DNA of 64,000 nt from Sphingopyxis panaciterrae (GCF_011762125.1 NZ_JAASQN010000001.1:992001-1056000); one strand, 5' to 3'. Shown: positions 33,166-41,368, counted from the stretch's first letter. The notes: generated by a model from the letters alone, not told the origin. A program made the numbers and translations.

Positions 33166-34053
33166 ATGACGGCGATGGATCGCGCGATACCGTTCGTCGG
33201 CGATGCCGACGGCACGGCGGCCGAGACCGGATCGTCGCTTGCGCGGTGGCGCGTCGTCGCAAGCTATCTATGGCGGCACCGCCGCCATCCGGATCTCGAC
33301 GCGCCGACCCGCTTCACCGAGCTGGTACAGCGGCGAAAGCTCACCGATCGCTCGCCGCGACAGTCGCAGTTCCTCGACAAGCTCGGCGTGAAGGCCATGG
33401 TGTCCGCGCGCCTCGGGACGGAGTGGATCATCCCGACGCTGTGGCACGGGCAAGCGCTGCCGGCATCGCTCCCGTTCGACGTGCCCGCCATTTTGAAGGC
33501 ACGGCACGGCTGCAATCAATATGCGGTGCTGTGCGACGTGCCGAGCGCGCGCGAATGGCGCCGCCTCCAGCGCACGGCCGCGCGCTGGCAGCGAAGGCTT
33601 TACGGGATATGGCTCGACGAATGGGCCTATCGGGGTGTCCCGCGCGGACTGATCGCCGAGCCCTTGTTGGGCGGCGCGCTCCCGCTGCCCGTGGACTATA
33701 AGATCTATGTGTTCGGCGGGACGGCGACACATGTGCAGGTCCATCTCGATCGCGGCGGCCGCCACCGCTGGATCCTGCACGACCGTGGCTGGCGACAGCT
33801 GGTGGCATGTGCCGACCGGCCACCGGCACCGGCATCGCTTGCCGCGATGCTCGAGGCAGCCGAAGCGCTGGCGCGCGATACGGCGTTTTTGCGTGTCGAC
33901 TTCTACGAGGTCGACGGAAAGCCCCGGTTCGGGGAATTTTGCCTGTACCCCGGATCGGGGTTCGATCCGTTCGCTGCCGACTGGATCGATCTCGAGCTCG
34001 GGCGATTGTGGCTGCGTGCCATGCAGGATCGGTCCGGCCTCGGGACGTCCTGA
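33166..34053 (+). CDS. TupA-like ATP-grasp protein
   Basis: Product of ~295 residues with the TupA-like ATP-grasp pattern: KLTDRSPRQSQFLDKLGVKAMVS, PAILKARHGCNQYAVL (ATP lysine region), WAYRGVPRGLIAEPLL, VDYKIYVFGG and FLRVDFYEVDGKPRFGEFCLYPGSGFDPF with metal-binding Asp and Glu. Family members join amino acids or peptides to polysaccharides (teichuronopeptide) or act near glycosyltransferases. Start chosen at MTAMDRAIPF. Confidence 0.85.
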   Translation: MTAMDRAIPFVGDADGTAAETGSSLARWRVVASYLWRHRRHPDLDAPTRFTELVQRRKLTDRSPRQSQFLDKLGVKAMVSARLGTEWIIPTLWHGQALPASLPFDVPAILKARHGCNQYAVLCDVPSAREWRRLQRTAARWQRRLYGIWLDEWAYRGVPRGLIAEPLLGGALPLPVDYKIYVFGGTATHVQVHLDRGGRHRWILHDRGWRQLVACADRPPAPASLAAMLEAAEALARDTAFLRVDFYEVDGKPRFGEFCLYPGSGFDPFAADWIDLELGRLWLRAMQDRSGLGTS

Positions 34054-34077
34054 TATCGCCGGCCGGCCAGCGCGCGC

Positions 34078-34557
34078 CTACCGGGTCGCGCGCGGCTCCC
34101 CTCCGGACAAGCGCTCGACGATGCGGCGCCGATGCTCGATCGCTGCGAGGATCAGTTCGGCGCGCGACAACAGGCTGAATCGCCGGACGAATTCGGGATC
34201 GGTGATGGCGGCGGCCAGGTTCAGTGTCAGCCAGTCGGCTGCGGCGGCGCAACAGGTCGTGCGGCCCGTCAGCCGCGCGGCCATTGCGTCCAGATCGGCG
34301 CCCGGGGCATCGAGCGCCGCGCCGCGCCGCTGCAGTTCGGCTTCCACCGCTGCAAGGTCGCGCCGCGACAGCAGCGGCCAGCGATCGTGAAAGCATGGCC
34401 AGTCGGGGACCGGGACCGTCCACGGAACGTTCGCCAGCACCCAGTCGGCGATTTCGCCGATCCGATCCCGGGCCGGCGGAGCCTCGGCAACGCGAAGCGC
34501 CGGATGAAAGTCGGTCTCGCGACCGCCCGATGCGGGGGTGGAATTGAGATCAAGCAC
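34078..34557 (-). CDS. Hypothetical protein, 159 residues
   Basis: No family recognised. Acidic, Ala/Leu-rich, largely helical: IADWVLANVPWTVPVPDWPCFHDRW, RRDLAAVEAELQRRGAAL and AELILAAIEHRRRIVERL. It starts with GTG eight bases inside the end of the small membrane-protein gene upstream, so translation is probably coupled. Confidence 0.65.
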   Translation of the reverse strand: MLDLNSTPASGGRETDFHPALRVAEAPPARDRIGEIADWVLANVPWTVPVPDWPCFHDRWPLLSRRDLAAVEAELQRRGAALDAPGADLDAMAARLTGRTTCCAAAADWLTLNLAAAITDPEFVRRFSLLSRAELILAAIEHRRRIVERLSGGEPRATR

Positions 34558-34681
34558 GTCGCCACTGCCTCCAAATCAGCCGGTTCGATGCGCGCCGATG
34601 CGCGCGTAGCTTCGCGATCGCCACGGTTACGGCGATCGCCGCCGCGGCCAGCCCGCCTGCGATCATCCACGGCGTCTCCAT
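34550..34681 (-). CDS. Small single-span membrane protein
   Basis: 43-residue product METPWMIAGGLAAAAIAVTV followed by a basic C-terminus (KLRAHRRASNRL, then IWRQWRRA). One transmembrane helix with Arg-rich cytoplasmic tail. The ribosome-binding site GGAGGCAAGCTC before the ATG is excellent. The last bases overlap the downstream 159-residue gene. Function unknown. Confidence 0.6.
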   Translation of the reverse strand: METPWMIAGGLAAAAIAVTVAIAKLRAHRRASNRLIWRQWRRA

Positions 34682-34873
34682 GAGCTTGCCTCCGGTAAAA
34701 TGCCTCGTGGCACATTACGCATGGCGCCAAGAAAAGCTGCTTGCCCGATGGCGATCGCGTCGCGCGGCGCGGTCCGGGCGAGGAAGGGCAAGCGGCGACC
34801 TTGCAACGGACAGGCGCGAGGTCGCGTCCCGCGTGTGGCGGCATCCGGAAATCGGCACGCGGCGCCGGGTGGA

Positions 34874-35371
34874 TCAGTCGATCCAGACGCCGTTCGTCCG
34901 GTGCCACTCGGCGATCGATAATGGCGGGTAGAGCGCGTAGCTCTCGTCCGCCGGCGCGATATCGGGCGCGACCCAGTCCGCCTTATATTTGAGCATCAGA
35001 TGCACCGAGGATCGAGGCGCCGGCAGGGGCGTGTCGATCGCGCTCGCGAACGGATGCACAAGATCGGGCCAAGCGGGGTCGTAGAGCCATAGCGCCGCGC
35101 CGCAGTCCTTGCAGAACCGCCGCCTTCCGCCGGAAAGCTCGCAGCGCTCATGCTCCGCATTGGCGATCCGTGCGCGATACGTGCCGAGTTTCGCCTCGCC
35201 TTCGACCCTGAGCGAGGCCGCATTGGCACCCAGATTGATGGAATAGCCGCCACCGCCCTGTTGCTTGCGGCAGATCGAACAATAGCAGCGCTGATAAGGA
35301 ACCGGCGTATTGCTTTCGACCGTGAACGTCACTTCGCCGCAATGGCAGGAGCCTTCGAGCGTAATCGGCAT
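34874..35371 (-). CDS. GFA (glutathione-dependent formaldehyde-activating) family protein
   Basis: Zinc-binding protein of 165 residues. The cysteine motifs are CHCGEVTF, CYCSICRKQQGGG and FCKDCGAALW, the normal set for GFA-family proteins. The family includes carbon-sulfur lyase-like enzymes; real substrates are often unknown. The ATG overlaps the stop of the upstream 109-residue gene (TGATG). Confidence 0.9.
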   Translation of the reverse strand: MPITLEGSCHCGEVTFTVESNTPVPYQRCYCSICRKQQGGGGYSINLGANAASLRVEGEAKLGTYRARIANAEHERCELSGGRRRFCKDCGAALWLYDPAWPDLVHPFASAIDTPLPAPRSSVHLMLKYKADWVAPDIAPADESYALYPPLSIAEWHRTNGVWID

Positions 35372-35700
35372 CAGCGACCTTCCCTGGACTGCGCCGCGAA
35401 CCAGTCGGCATAAGGCGTGTTGCGCGCCATATGCCGGTTATAGTCGGGAGCGCCGTCGGTCCACCAGACCGGACCGCGCTCGCCAAGCGCCCGCTTGCTC
35501 GTATCGACGCCGGCGCGCGCCTTGCGCAGCGCGAGCGTATCGCCGGACATTTTTGCCGCCGCGACCGCGCGCCGCGCGGTCATGAGGCTCTGCACCAGCC
35601 GTTCGCTTTCGCTGGTACCGAGCGCGGGGTTCGCGCGGCGCCAGAGCCGTTCGCGCACCACCAGGTAGCGGCCATCGGGCGTGACGGGATGATCGGCCAT
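35371..35700 (-). CDS. Conserved small protein upstream of GFA gene
   Basis: Product of 109 residues: PVTPDGRYLVVRERLWRRANP, LVQSLMTARRAVAAAK, ALGERGPVWWTDGAPDYNRHM and NTPYADWF. This layout (WRxANP ... RGPVWW ... PYADW) recurs in many proteobacteria as a conserved hypothetical family without known function. First gene of a pair with the GFA protein; it ends 7 bases short of the PRC-barrel lipoprotein gene on the other side. Confidence 0.8.
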   Translation of the reverse strand: MADHPVTPDGRYLVVRERLWRRANPALGTSESERLVQSLMTARRAVAAAKMSGDTLALRKARAGVDTSKRALGERGPVWWTDGAPDYNRHMARNTPYADWFAAQSREGR

Positions 35701-35706
35701 ATCGGC

Positions 35707-36111
35707 CTATGGCTTCGGAAGGGGAACTTCGGGCATCGCCATGAGGTCGGCTCGCGTCAACGAGGTAGCAAGATCGGTGTCGTCGCCGTTCACCACGGTG
35801 CGCAGGCCGAGAATCGGAAGTTCGACATAGCGGTCGGGATTGCTTCCTTCCACTTCGACCAGAAGCCGATCCACCTTGCCGTCCGGGGCGCGAAGCACCT
35901 GCGCGACGTCGCCAACCTCCTTGCCGTCCGCACCGACGATATCGGCGTTGAGAAGCTCGGCCTCGCTCAGGCCGAAGGCTGCGGGGACCGGCCCCGCGAC
36001 GCTCGCGCTCGTTTCGGCGGATTTCTCCAGCCTGTCCTCGGCGGCCTCGTTCGCATCGGAGCAGGCGGCCAGCAAGGTGGCGGACAGGGCGGCAAGCATG
36101 ATCGTTCGCAT
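35707..36111 (-). CDS. PRC-barrel-like lipoprotein
   Basis: Product of 134 residues. Lipoprotein signal MLAALSATLLAAC (lipobox LAAC), a Glu/Ala-rich linker, then a PRC-barrel-like domain: LLNADIVGADGKEVGDVAQVLRAPDGKVDRLLVEVEG and YVELPILGLR. Probably anchored to the envelope. Start is at MRTIMLA with AAGGATGACCCG upstream. Confidence 0.85.
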   Translation of the reverse strand: MRTIMLAALSATLLAACSDANEAAEDRLEKSAETSASVAGPVPAAFGLSEAELLNADIVGADGKEVGDVAQVLRAPDGKVDRLLVEVEGSNPDRYVELPILGLRTVVNGDDTDLATSLTRADLMAMPEVPLPKP

Positions 36112-36473
36112 CGGGTCATCCTTTCGGAAAGGGTTCGGCTTCAACGCGTGCGATCCATCCGTGGTTGCGAGCGAATGACGGGTCTTGCGATGCAATGGGG
36201 CGCGGACGAACCACGATGCTCCACGTCCCGCTGCGGCGCCGGCCCCGGCACCGCCGGGGGGGGCAAAAAGAGGGAAGGGCCGTGGCCGCTCGGGTCAATC
36301 CATGCTCATCCCGATCGAAATTCGCCGCGCGGCGGCCACGAGGCGCGGCGCGAGAGCGAACGGCGCCGACCATGCAGGTCGCCTACGACGCACCGGCCAG
36401 CGACCTGGACATCGCCGGCGTGTTGAGCGGCTTGCCAAGATAGGCGGCGTGATCGCGGTCGGAACTGTCTCCG
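36112..36473. other. Gene-free stretch
   Basis: No convincing gene on either strand. Candidate frames are rich in Arg and Ala and lack ribosome-binding sites. The segment is unusually GC-rich (a GGGGGGG run and GCGCGGCG blocks). I see no promoter match to the EcfG pattern here. Confidence 0.4.
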
Positions 36474-36653
36474 TCATAAGATCATGGCTCTGGCAATCAA
36501 ATAGGATCCGCAGCCTGCGAGCAGCGTCGCGGCGGTCATCGCAAACACGCCGTTCATCCATTTGCGGGCGCGGACATATGCCAATCCCGACGCGAAGGCG
36601 TAATATCCGGCCAGGCCGAGAAGCGGCGCCAAAAGCAGATTGATAAGGTCCAT
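36474..36653 (-). CDS. Small two-span membrane protein
   Basis: 59 residues: DLINLLLAPLLGLAGYYAFASGLAYV, a basic loop (RARKWMNG), then VFAMTAATLLAGCGSYLIARAMIL. Two predicted transmembrane helices with a positively charged inner loop. The ribosome-binding site is weak (GGAG about 15 bases upstream). No family recognised. Confidence 0.5.
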   Translation of the reverse strand: MDLINLLLAPLLGLAGYYAFASGLAYVRARKWMNGVFAMTAATLLAGCGSYLIARAMIL

Positions 36654-36790
36654 TCTGCGGTGATTCCGCTCCGGATAGGGTAGGCCGCTGCTGCTGGATG
36701 CCCGGAATCAAAGGCTGGCCGACGGGCTCGAATGAGACCGCCGGCATCGTCAGGGACCGCGGCCGAGAGCGGCGAAGCGACCCCGGATAT

Positions 36791-36961
36791 TCACGGGAGC
36801 TTGCGTCCCCCGCGGCCGAAAACAAAGCCGACGATGACGAGCACGACCGCAACCACCAGCAGGATCTTGGCGAAATCTGCCGAGAGCCCGGCAATGCCGC
36901 CGAAACCGAGGAGTGCCGCGACCAGTGCAACGACCGCGAAAATGATGGCCCATCTGAACAT
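36791..36961 (-). CDS. DUF1328 (YtjA-like) small membrane protein
   Basis: 56 residues, almost entirely two hydrophobic helices: [24 protein letters not shown] and [23 protein letters not shown], the exact DUF1328 pattern. Members are small stress-induced membrane proteins of unknown role. Control is suggested by a perfect EcfG promoter about 95 bases upstream. Confidence 0.93.
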   Translation of the reverse strand: MFRWAIIFAVVALVAALLGFGGIAGLSADFAKILLVVAVVLVIVGFVFGRGGRKLP

Positions 36962-37057
36962 GTAAGTCTCCTGTCGAGACGCACGCAGCTGCTGCCCGCG
37001 CGTCAGGGTGCACGAGCTTCGCGGCGCCGCGAAATCATCCTGTCCGGATATGGGGCC

Positions 37058-37082
37058 AACGCCAGCCGCGAGCCAAGGTTCC
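37058..37082 (-). promoter_or_regulatory. EcfG-type promoter of the DUF1328 gene
   Basis: GGAAC-N16-CGTT on the minus strand, an exact consensus match, with a ~90-base untranslated leader before the start codon. Confidence 0.7.
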
Positions 37083-37221
37083 GGCGTCTCGTCGAGCAAG
37101 GCAGCCTTCGGCGGAATCGAACGGAAGGTCGCACGGGACACGTGTACGTCGGCGTTCGAAGATTGCCCGCGGCCCACTACGCGGCGAGACGGCGGCGCAG
37201 GGAGTTTCGGCTCTCGGGCGA

Positions 37222-37485
37222 TTAGCGCAGTTGACTGTCCTTGCTGCCGCGGCGGTTGATGCCCGCCGGTCGGACCGATGCATCGCGTGACGTCTGGCAG
37301 GCTACGCATGTTCGTGTTCCGGGTAACGCCTCGCGGCGCGCTGCCGGTATTTCCGCTCCGCAATCGTCGCAAAAATCGGTCCCCTTGCCAGCGGGAAGGC
37401 GCGCCCGCGCATTCTTTACCGCGTCGGACACCGTATCGTCGATCTGATCCTGCACGGCGCCGTCGCGCGCCCAACCATTGGCCAT
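37222..37485 (-). CDS. TraR/DksA-type C4 zinc-finger protein
   Basis: 87 residues. The zinc finger reads [27 protein letters not shown], a full C4 set of the DksA/TraR family, preceded by a short helix ([19 protein letters not shown]). It is much shorter than DksA and lacks the long coiled coil with the acidic tip, as in TraR-like proteins, so its binding to RNA polymerase is possible but unproven. Confidence 0.9.
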   Translation of the reverse strand: MANGWARDGAVQDQIDDTVSDAVKNARARLPAGKGTDFCDDCGAEIPAARREALPGTRTCVACQTSRDASVRPAGINRRGSKDSQLR

Positions 37486-37612
37486 GGCCTGTCTCCGTCG
37501 ATGAAACGCGCGCTCGCCGCGGAAGCTCCCGGCCGTGTCGCGGGCGGGCGTGAAAACGGCGGCTCCGACTTTGGCCGGGCCGCCGCTTCATGTCGATGTT
37601 CGACGGCGGAGA

Positions 37613-38068
37613 CTAGCTCGCGTTGAGCCCATGCTTCAGCGCCGACATCTGGTCATGGCCGTCGCGCACCGACGTAAAGGCGGTCTGAATCAGCTGGCGC
37701 ACTGCGGGGTCGAGATCGTCGTCCTTCAGCGCGCTTTCGAACTTCGCCTTGATGTGATCCTCGCCGCGCTCGACCTCGGCGATGACCGCCGAATCGTCGC
37801 GCTCGCCGGTCAGCTTGTCGCGCAGTCCGAGGAAAGCGCGGTGCGCCGACGCGAGCACGGTACCGTCGTCCTCGGGGTTACCGCCAAGTTCGCGGACCTT
37901 CGCCTGGAAATTCGCGACGATGGTCTGACGCTCGTTGGCGCGGCTCAGAAACTGGTCCCGGAACTGCGCGGCATTGGCTTCTTCGGCGGCCTTGCGATAG
38001 CCATCGACGCTGTCGAGCGTTGTCGCGATCAGCGAATTGAGCGTTGCGACATTCTTGTTATCGAACAT
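37613..38068 (-). CDS. Ferritin-like four-helix protein (PA2169/DUF2383 family)
   Basis: 151 residues. Helical throughout: NVATLNSLIATTLDSVDGYRKAAEE, FLSRANERQTIVANFQAKVRELGGNPEDDGTV, and ERGEDHIKAKFESALKDDDLDP. The spacing and the G-N-P-E-D-D-G segment match PA2169-type proteins. Metal ligands of true ferritins are not fully present. GAAGGATCTCACA precedes the ATG. Confidence 0.9.
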   Translation of the reverse strand: MFDNKNVATLNSLIATTLDSVDGYRKAAEEANAAQFRDQFLSRANERQTIVANFQAKVRELGGNPEDDGTVLASAHRAFLGLRDKLTGERDDSAVIAEVERGEDHIKAKFESALKDDDLDPAVRQLIQTAFTSVRDGHDQMSALKHGLNAS

Positions 38069-38154
38069 TGTGAGATCCTTCTGGGAGGGGACGCCATCGA
38101 AGTTTCGAGGGCCGTACGATCCCCAACCACTATCGCGCGCGAGGGTTGCGAAGG

Positions 38155-38190
38155 GCGGGCGGAAACTAACCTGCATCATGACGATAGGGC
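38155..38190. repeat. Shared upstream motif, copy 1 (TAACCTGCATCAT...CGAT)
   Basis: GCGGAAACTAACCTGCATCATGACGATAGGGCGG is shared, with only about six mismatches over 34 bases, with the interval upstream of the disordered-peptide gene near 41.88 kb. Each copy lies 75-95 bases upstream of a minus-strand stress-type gene. It may be a regulatory element or a trace of local duplication. Confidence 0.55.
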
Positions 38191-38384
38191 GGCTGACGAT
38201 GTCTCGGAGCCTCGAACCGAACTGCAGCAACTTAAGCTGCGGCGCCGCGTACTGCTGGCAACCCGTCTCCTGACGCCCTATCGTCTCAAGGATGTCAGGA
38301 GACGCGGCCAATCATTCTGACGGGATTGCGGTTCCGCTTCTGTGGCTGGATGAACAGCGTCGACGGGTCCGATGCCGAGCCGGC

Positions 38385-38861
38385 TTAACGATGATCGACC
38401 TGCCGGATAAATCCCAACTTCTCGCACAGACGACGCAGGGCTCGTTGCCGCTCGATCTCGGTCTGCGCGATATCTTCTGCCGATGGCGCCGCGGGCCGAT
38501 CGACGAATATTATCGCACTCCGCTCGGCGTTGCCTTCATCCATATCCGGGCCGGGTTCCACCGGCGCGGGAATACCGCGCGATCGCGCCGCCCCATGCGC
38601 TATGACCAGCGCGCGGCAGCGCGGTTTGATCTGCAATACGACGTCCGGCGGCAGAATGCCGCGTTCGGCTTTTTGAAAGGAGAGTTGGTCTTCGGCCGCC
38701 TGATAGGCTCCTTCGCCGGAATCGGGGCTCCGTTGCTCGGGCCCTGGTGACGCGGCGCCTTGGGCGGGTATCGGGCTATCGGAGCAGCCTGCGACAGAAA
38801 AAAACCATAAGGCGAACAGACAAGGCACGAGAGGCTTTGGGAACCAGCCTAGGCCAGGCAT
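38385..38861 (-). CDS. Hypothetical lipoprotein next to the WHAMA gene
   Basis: 158 residues. Signal CLFALWFFSVAGCSDS with lipobox VAGC, a Pro/Gly/Ser linker, then a helical, Arg/Glu-rich body ending ALRRLCEKLGFIRQVDH. Not a family I know. Its start overlaps the stop of the WHAMA gene by 13 bases, so it is the last gene of the second cold-shock cassette. A GTG inside the signal peptide is an alternative start. Confidence 0.6.
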   Translation of the reverse strand: MPGLGWFPKPLVPCLFALWFFSVAGCSDSPIPAQGAASPGPEQRSPDSGEGAYQAAEDQLSFQKAERGILPPDVVLQIKPRCRALVIAHGAARSRGIPAPVEPGPDMDEGNAERSAIIFVDRPAAPSAEDIAQTEIERQRALRRLCEKLGFIRQVDHR

Positions 38862-39055
38862 TGCGCACGAACGTCATTGGCGAGCCGACCCCTGTCCGCG
38901 CTCGCTTGCTCGAACTTGAGCCGGCGAGCGGCCATGGCGTGCCAGGCGGCAGCGGAACGCAGGTCACGGGCGCGTACGTGCGCTAGGTCGGCGCGCGCCG
39001 CATCGGCTTCGCATCGGTGGGCATGGTCGAGATAAAGGTCACTGGTAGCGGGCAT
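38849..39055 (-). CDS. Conserved small 'WHAMA' protein, copy B
   Basis: 68 residues, paralog of the gene near 15.4 kb. HRCEADAARADLAHVRARDLR, SAAAWHAMAARRLK and LANDVRAQCLA are shared or conservatively changed; the start differs. Charged and helical, possibly a coiled coil, with Cys kept near both ends. It follows the 46-residue MFQNN gene by 14 bases. Confidence 0.8.
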   Translation of the reverse strand: MPATSDLYLDHAHRCEADAARADLAHVRARDLRSAAAWHAMAARRLKFEQASADRGRLANDVRAQCLA

Positions 39056-39069
39056 GGCGTTTCCCTTGG

Positions 39070-39210
39070 TCAGCCGAGCAGCTTGGCGATGAAAGACCAT
39101 ATTTTTTGGCGGCGGCGTCTCGTGAGGCCCGGCATGCCGGTGAAGCGGATCGGCCTGCCGGCGAGCGAGAGACCGCCGAGGATCGGGAAGATATCGTTGT
39201 TCTGAAACAT
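39070..39210 (-). CDS. 46-residue 'MFQNN' protein, copy B
   Basis: MFQNNDIFPILGGLSLAGRP, IR, then a basic segment (LTRRRRQK) and an amphipathic C-terminal helix (IWSFIAKLLG). Same length and N-terminal signature as the copy near 15.6 kb, though the C-terminal half has diverged, which argues for a conserved functional N-terminus. GGAACCGAC precedes the ATG. In this copy the IF-1 gene between csp and MFQNN is missing and replaced by about 100 bases of hairpin-rich sequence. Confidence 0.75.
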   Translation of the reverse strand: MFQNNDIFPILGGLSLAGRPIRFTGMPGLTRRRRQKIWSFIAKLLG

Positions 39211-39312
39211 GTCGGTTCCGATGTTCGGGAAATGCGTCGCGGGCGGAGGTGCGCCACGAAGCGTGGAGGTGCCGACGCACAGCCGCGAAGCTGTTCGCCG
39301 GCACGGCCCGGC

Positions 39313-39519
39313 TCAGGCGGTTTCGAGATTGACCGCAGAAATCTTGCCGTCGCGGCCTTTTTCCAGATGGTAGGAAAGACGCTGATTTTTTTCGAGTGTC
39401 GCCATTCCGGCCTGTTCGAGGGCGGTCGCGTGGACGAAACTGTCGCCCGAGCCGTCTTCATTCGAAATGAAGCCATAGCCCTTGTCGCTGTTGAAGAATT
39501 TTACGTTGCCGATCGGCAT
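39313..39519 (-). CDS. Cold-shock protein (CspA family), copy B
   Basis: 68 residues with RNP1 KGYGFISNE and RNP2 DSFVHATAL, differing from copy A mainly in surface residues (KNQRLSYHLEKG against [12 protein letters not shown]). First gene of the second cassette, behind a leader conserved with copy A. The strong upstream AT-rich stretch could hold the promoter. Confidence 0.95.
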   Translation of the reverse strand: MPIGNVKFFNSDKGYGFISNEDGSGDSFVHATALEQAGMATLEKNQRLSYHLEKGRDGKISAVNLETA

Positions 39520-39634
39520 GGATGTTTCCTTTCACGAAAACAGGAACCTGTCCGCGAAAGTGCGGGACAGAGCTGGAAGCGTGAGAAGGGAAAAATCGCC
39601 CCGAAGGGGTATCAAAATTCCGTCGCAGGCGACG
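39520..39634 (-). promoter_or_regulatory. Structured 5' leader of cold-shock operon B
   Basis: Same layout as leader A. Its stems are CGTCGC/GCGACG (identical), CCCC-GAA-GGGG (against CCCCC-GCA-GGGGG in A) and CTGTCC...GGACAG (against GCCGG...CCGGC in A). The linker GAGCTGGAAGCGTGAGAAGGGAA is unchanged. Two of three stems differ in sequence but remain paired, a clear sign of selection on RNA structure. Confidence 0.7.
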
Positions 39635-39802
39635 TTAGCAAAAAAATATATAGTTCGATCTTTCAAAATGTCAATAAATTATCTCGCGATCTCTCGCTGA
39701 TGATGGCGTATAATTATCGAAATAATTTCCATTATAAAAATTGAGAGAAGATATTTATATTTGACATATAACGTCATATTTCTTCAAATCCTTAATCGTA
39801 CC

Positions 39803-39827
39803 GGAACAATTATTCCGATCCGGTGTT
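39803..39827 (+). promoter_or_regulatory. EcfG-like promoter of the YYD-repeat gene
   Basis: GGAAC-N16-TGTT, one base off the CGTT consensus, 43 bases upstream of the start codon and inside an otherwise AT-rich interval. Confidence 0.5.
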
Positions 39828-39870
39828 AGGGTCTTGAGAGCGGCTACCGCCGGTCCAGGAGTCTTCCATA

Positions 39871-41208
39871 ATGCGCAAATTCATGTTCGCGGCGAGTATC
39901 GCCGCAATCGCCCTCGTGCCGTCCGCGGTTTCGGCGCGCACCCAGTCGCAGGCGAGCTGCGAGCAGCAGCGCTCGACGCGCGTTGTTGCAACGGTTGCCG
40001 GCGCTGGCGCTGGCGGCGTCCTTGGCAATGTCGTCGCGGGGAAAGGCGACAAGCGGCTCGGCACCGTGATCGGTGCGGTCGGCGGCGCGATCCTCGCCAA
40101 TCAGGTTGCCAAGCCGGGTCGCGATTGCCGCGACGCTTATGGCTATTATGATCAGGAAGGCCGTTGGCACGCATCGGGTATCAGCTCGTCCGAGGCTCGC
40201 GGCTATTATGATCGCGAAGGGACGTGGTTCGAAGGACCGCCCAATGGCCGCTATGGCGATGACGGTCGCTGGATCGCTTATACCGGCTCCAGTCGCGGCG
40301 AGGGCGACTATCAGTCTGGCGGAGAATGGATTCCGGCGTCGGCGAACGGTTATTACGATCGCAACGACAAATGGGTCGCAGGCATGACGACCGGTCGATA
40401 CGATAATCGCGGGCGCTGGGTTGCAGACGCTGGTAACACGCCCGGCAATCGCCGCGCCGACGCCTATGGTTATTATGACGCGCAGGGAGCCTGGCACGCA
40501 AATGCCTCGTCACGCGGCAGCGCAACGGGATATTACGACCGCAATAATCTTTGGGTGAACGGAAGCCCGAACGGTCATTATGACGAATATCGCAACTGGG
40601 TTCCGCACAGCGGAGACAGCAATGCGAACGGCAGCTACGATAGCCGGGACCGGTGGGTACCCGCTTCCTCGACCGGCTATTATGACGACAAGGACCAGTG
40701 GGTCGGCGGCGCAGCGAGCGGCTACTACGACCGACGCGGACGCTGGGTCGCCGGGTCGACCGTCGGCCATTATGACGCGAAAGGGCGATGGATGGCGGGG
40801 GTCGCAAGCGGCCGCCGCGATGCCAGCGGCATGTGGGTCGCCGATCCGCAGCCCGGATATTATGATGCCAATGGCCGCTGGAATGCCGGTGCGACGAGCG
40901 GCTATTATGACAATCGCGGCCGCTGGATTTCTACCGCCCGCAGGACAGCTTATTCCGGTGGATACGGCGAAGGCCGTTCGATCCACTCACAGCTTTCGGA
41001 CCTCGATCAATATGTTCGCACCGCGCGGTCGGATCGCAGAATAGACAGTCGCACCGCCGCAAGCGTCCAGCGCGAGCTGACGGCGATCCGCCGCGACGAA
41101 GGAAAGATGCGCCACGACCCGATGGGCAATGTGTCGGATCGCGAAATGGCCGATCTCCAGGCCCGCGTCAACCGCGTGAACCTTCGCCTGCGTATCAGCC
41201 CCAACTGA
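39871..41208 (+). CDS. Exported glycine-zipper protein with 16 GYYDxxxxW repeats
   Basis: 445 residues. A signal peptide (ASIAAIALVPSAVSA) is followed by a glycine-zipper membrane-associating region (AGAGAGGVLGNVVAGKGDKRLG, TVIGAVGGAILANQV) at about 42-80. Then come 16 repeats of about 17-24 residues with the core G-(Y/H/R/S/D)-Y-D-x-x-x-x-W-(V/I/H/M)-(A/P)-x, such as GYYDRRGRWVAG. A helical C-terminal domain (SIHSQLSDLDQYVRTARSDRRI to VNRVNLRLR) ends it. Each repeat is Tyr/Trp/Gly-rich and could form an aromatic beta structure. An EcfG-like site precedes it. Function unknown. Confidence 0.88.
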   Translation: MRKFMFAASIAAIALVPSAVSARTQSQASCEQQRSTRVVATVAGAGAGGVLGNVVAGKGDKRLGTVIGAVGGAILANQVAKPGRDCRDAYGYYDQEGRWHASGISSSEARGYYDREGTWFEGPPNGRYGDDGRWIAYTGSSRGEGDYQSGGEWIPASANGYYDRNDKWVAGMTTGRYDNRGRWVADAGNTPGNRRADAYGYYDAQGAWHANASSRGSATGYYDRNNLWVNGSPNGHYDEYRNWVPHSGDSNANGSYDSRDRWVPASSTGYYDDKDQWVGGAASGYYDRRGRWVAGSTVGHYDAKGRWMAGVASGRRDASGMWVADPQPGYYDANGRWNAGATSGYYDNRGRWISTARRTAYSGGYGEGRSIHSQLSDLDQYVRTARSDRRIDSRTAASVQRELTAIRRDEGKMRHDPMGNVSDREMADLQARVNRVNLRLRISPN

Positions 41209-41368
41209 TCGGCTCAGGCGTGCCGGCGCAATAGCCGCTCGGCGAGAGTCATGAATTCCTTCCCCGCGATCATGGTGTCCGCCGTGCTCGCGGGGTTTTT
41301 GCGTGTGAGGGGAAAAACCTGCTTGCCGGAGATTTGCCGCGCGCCCGCGATCAGTTCCAGTTTTCACC

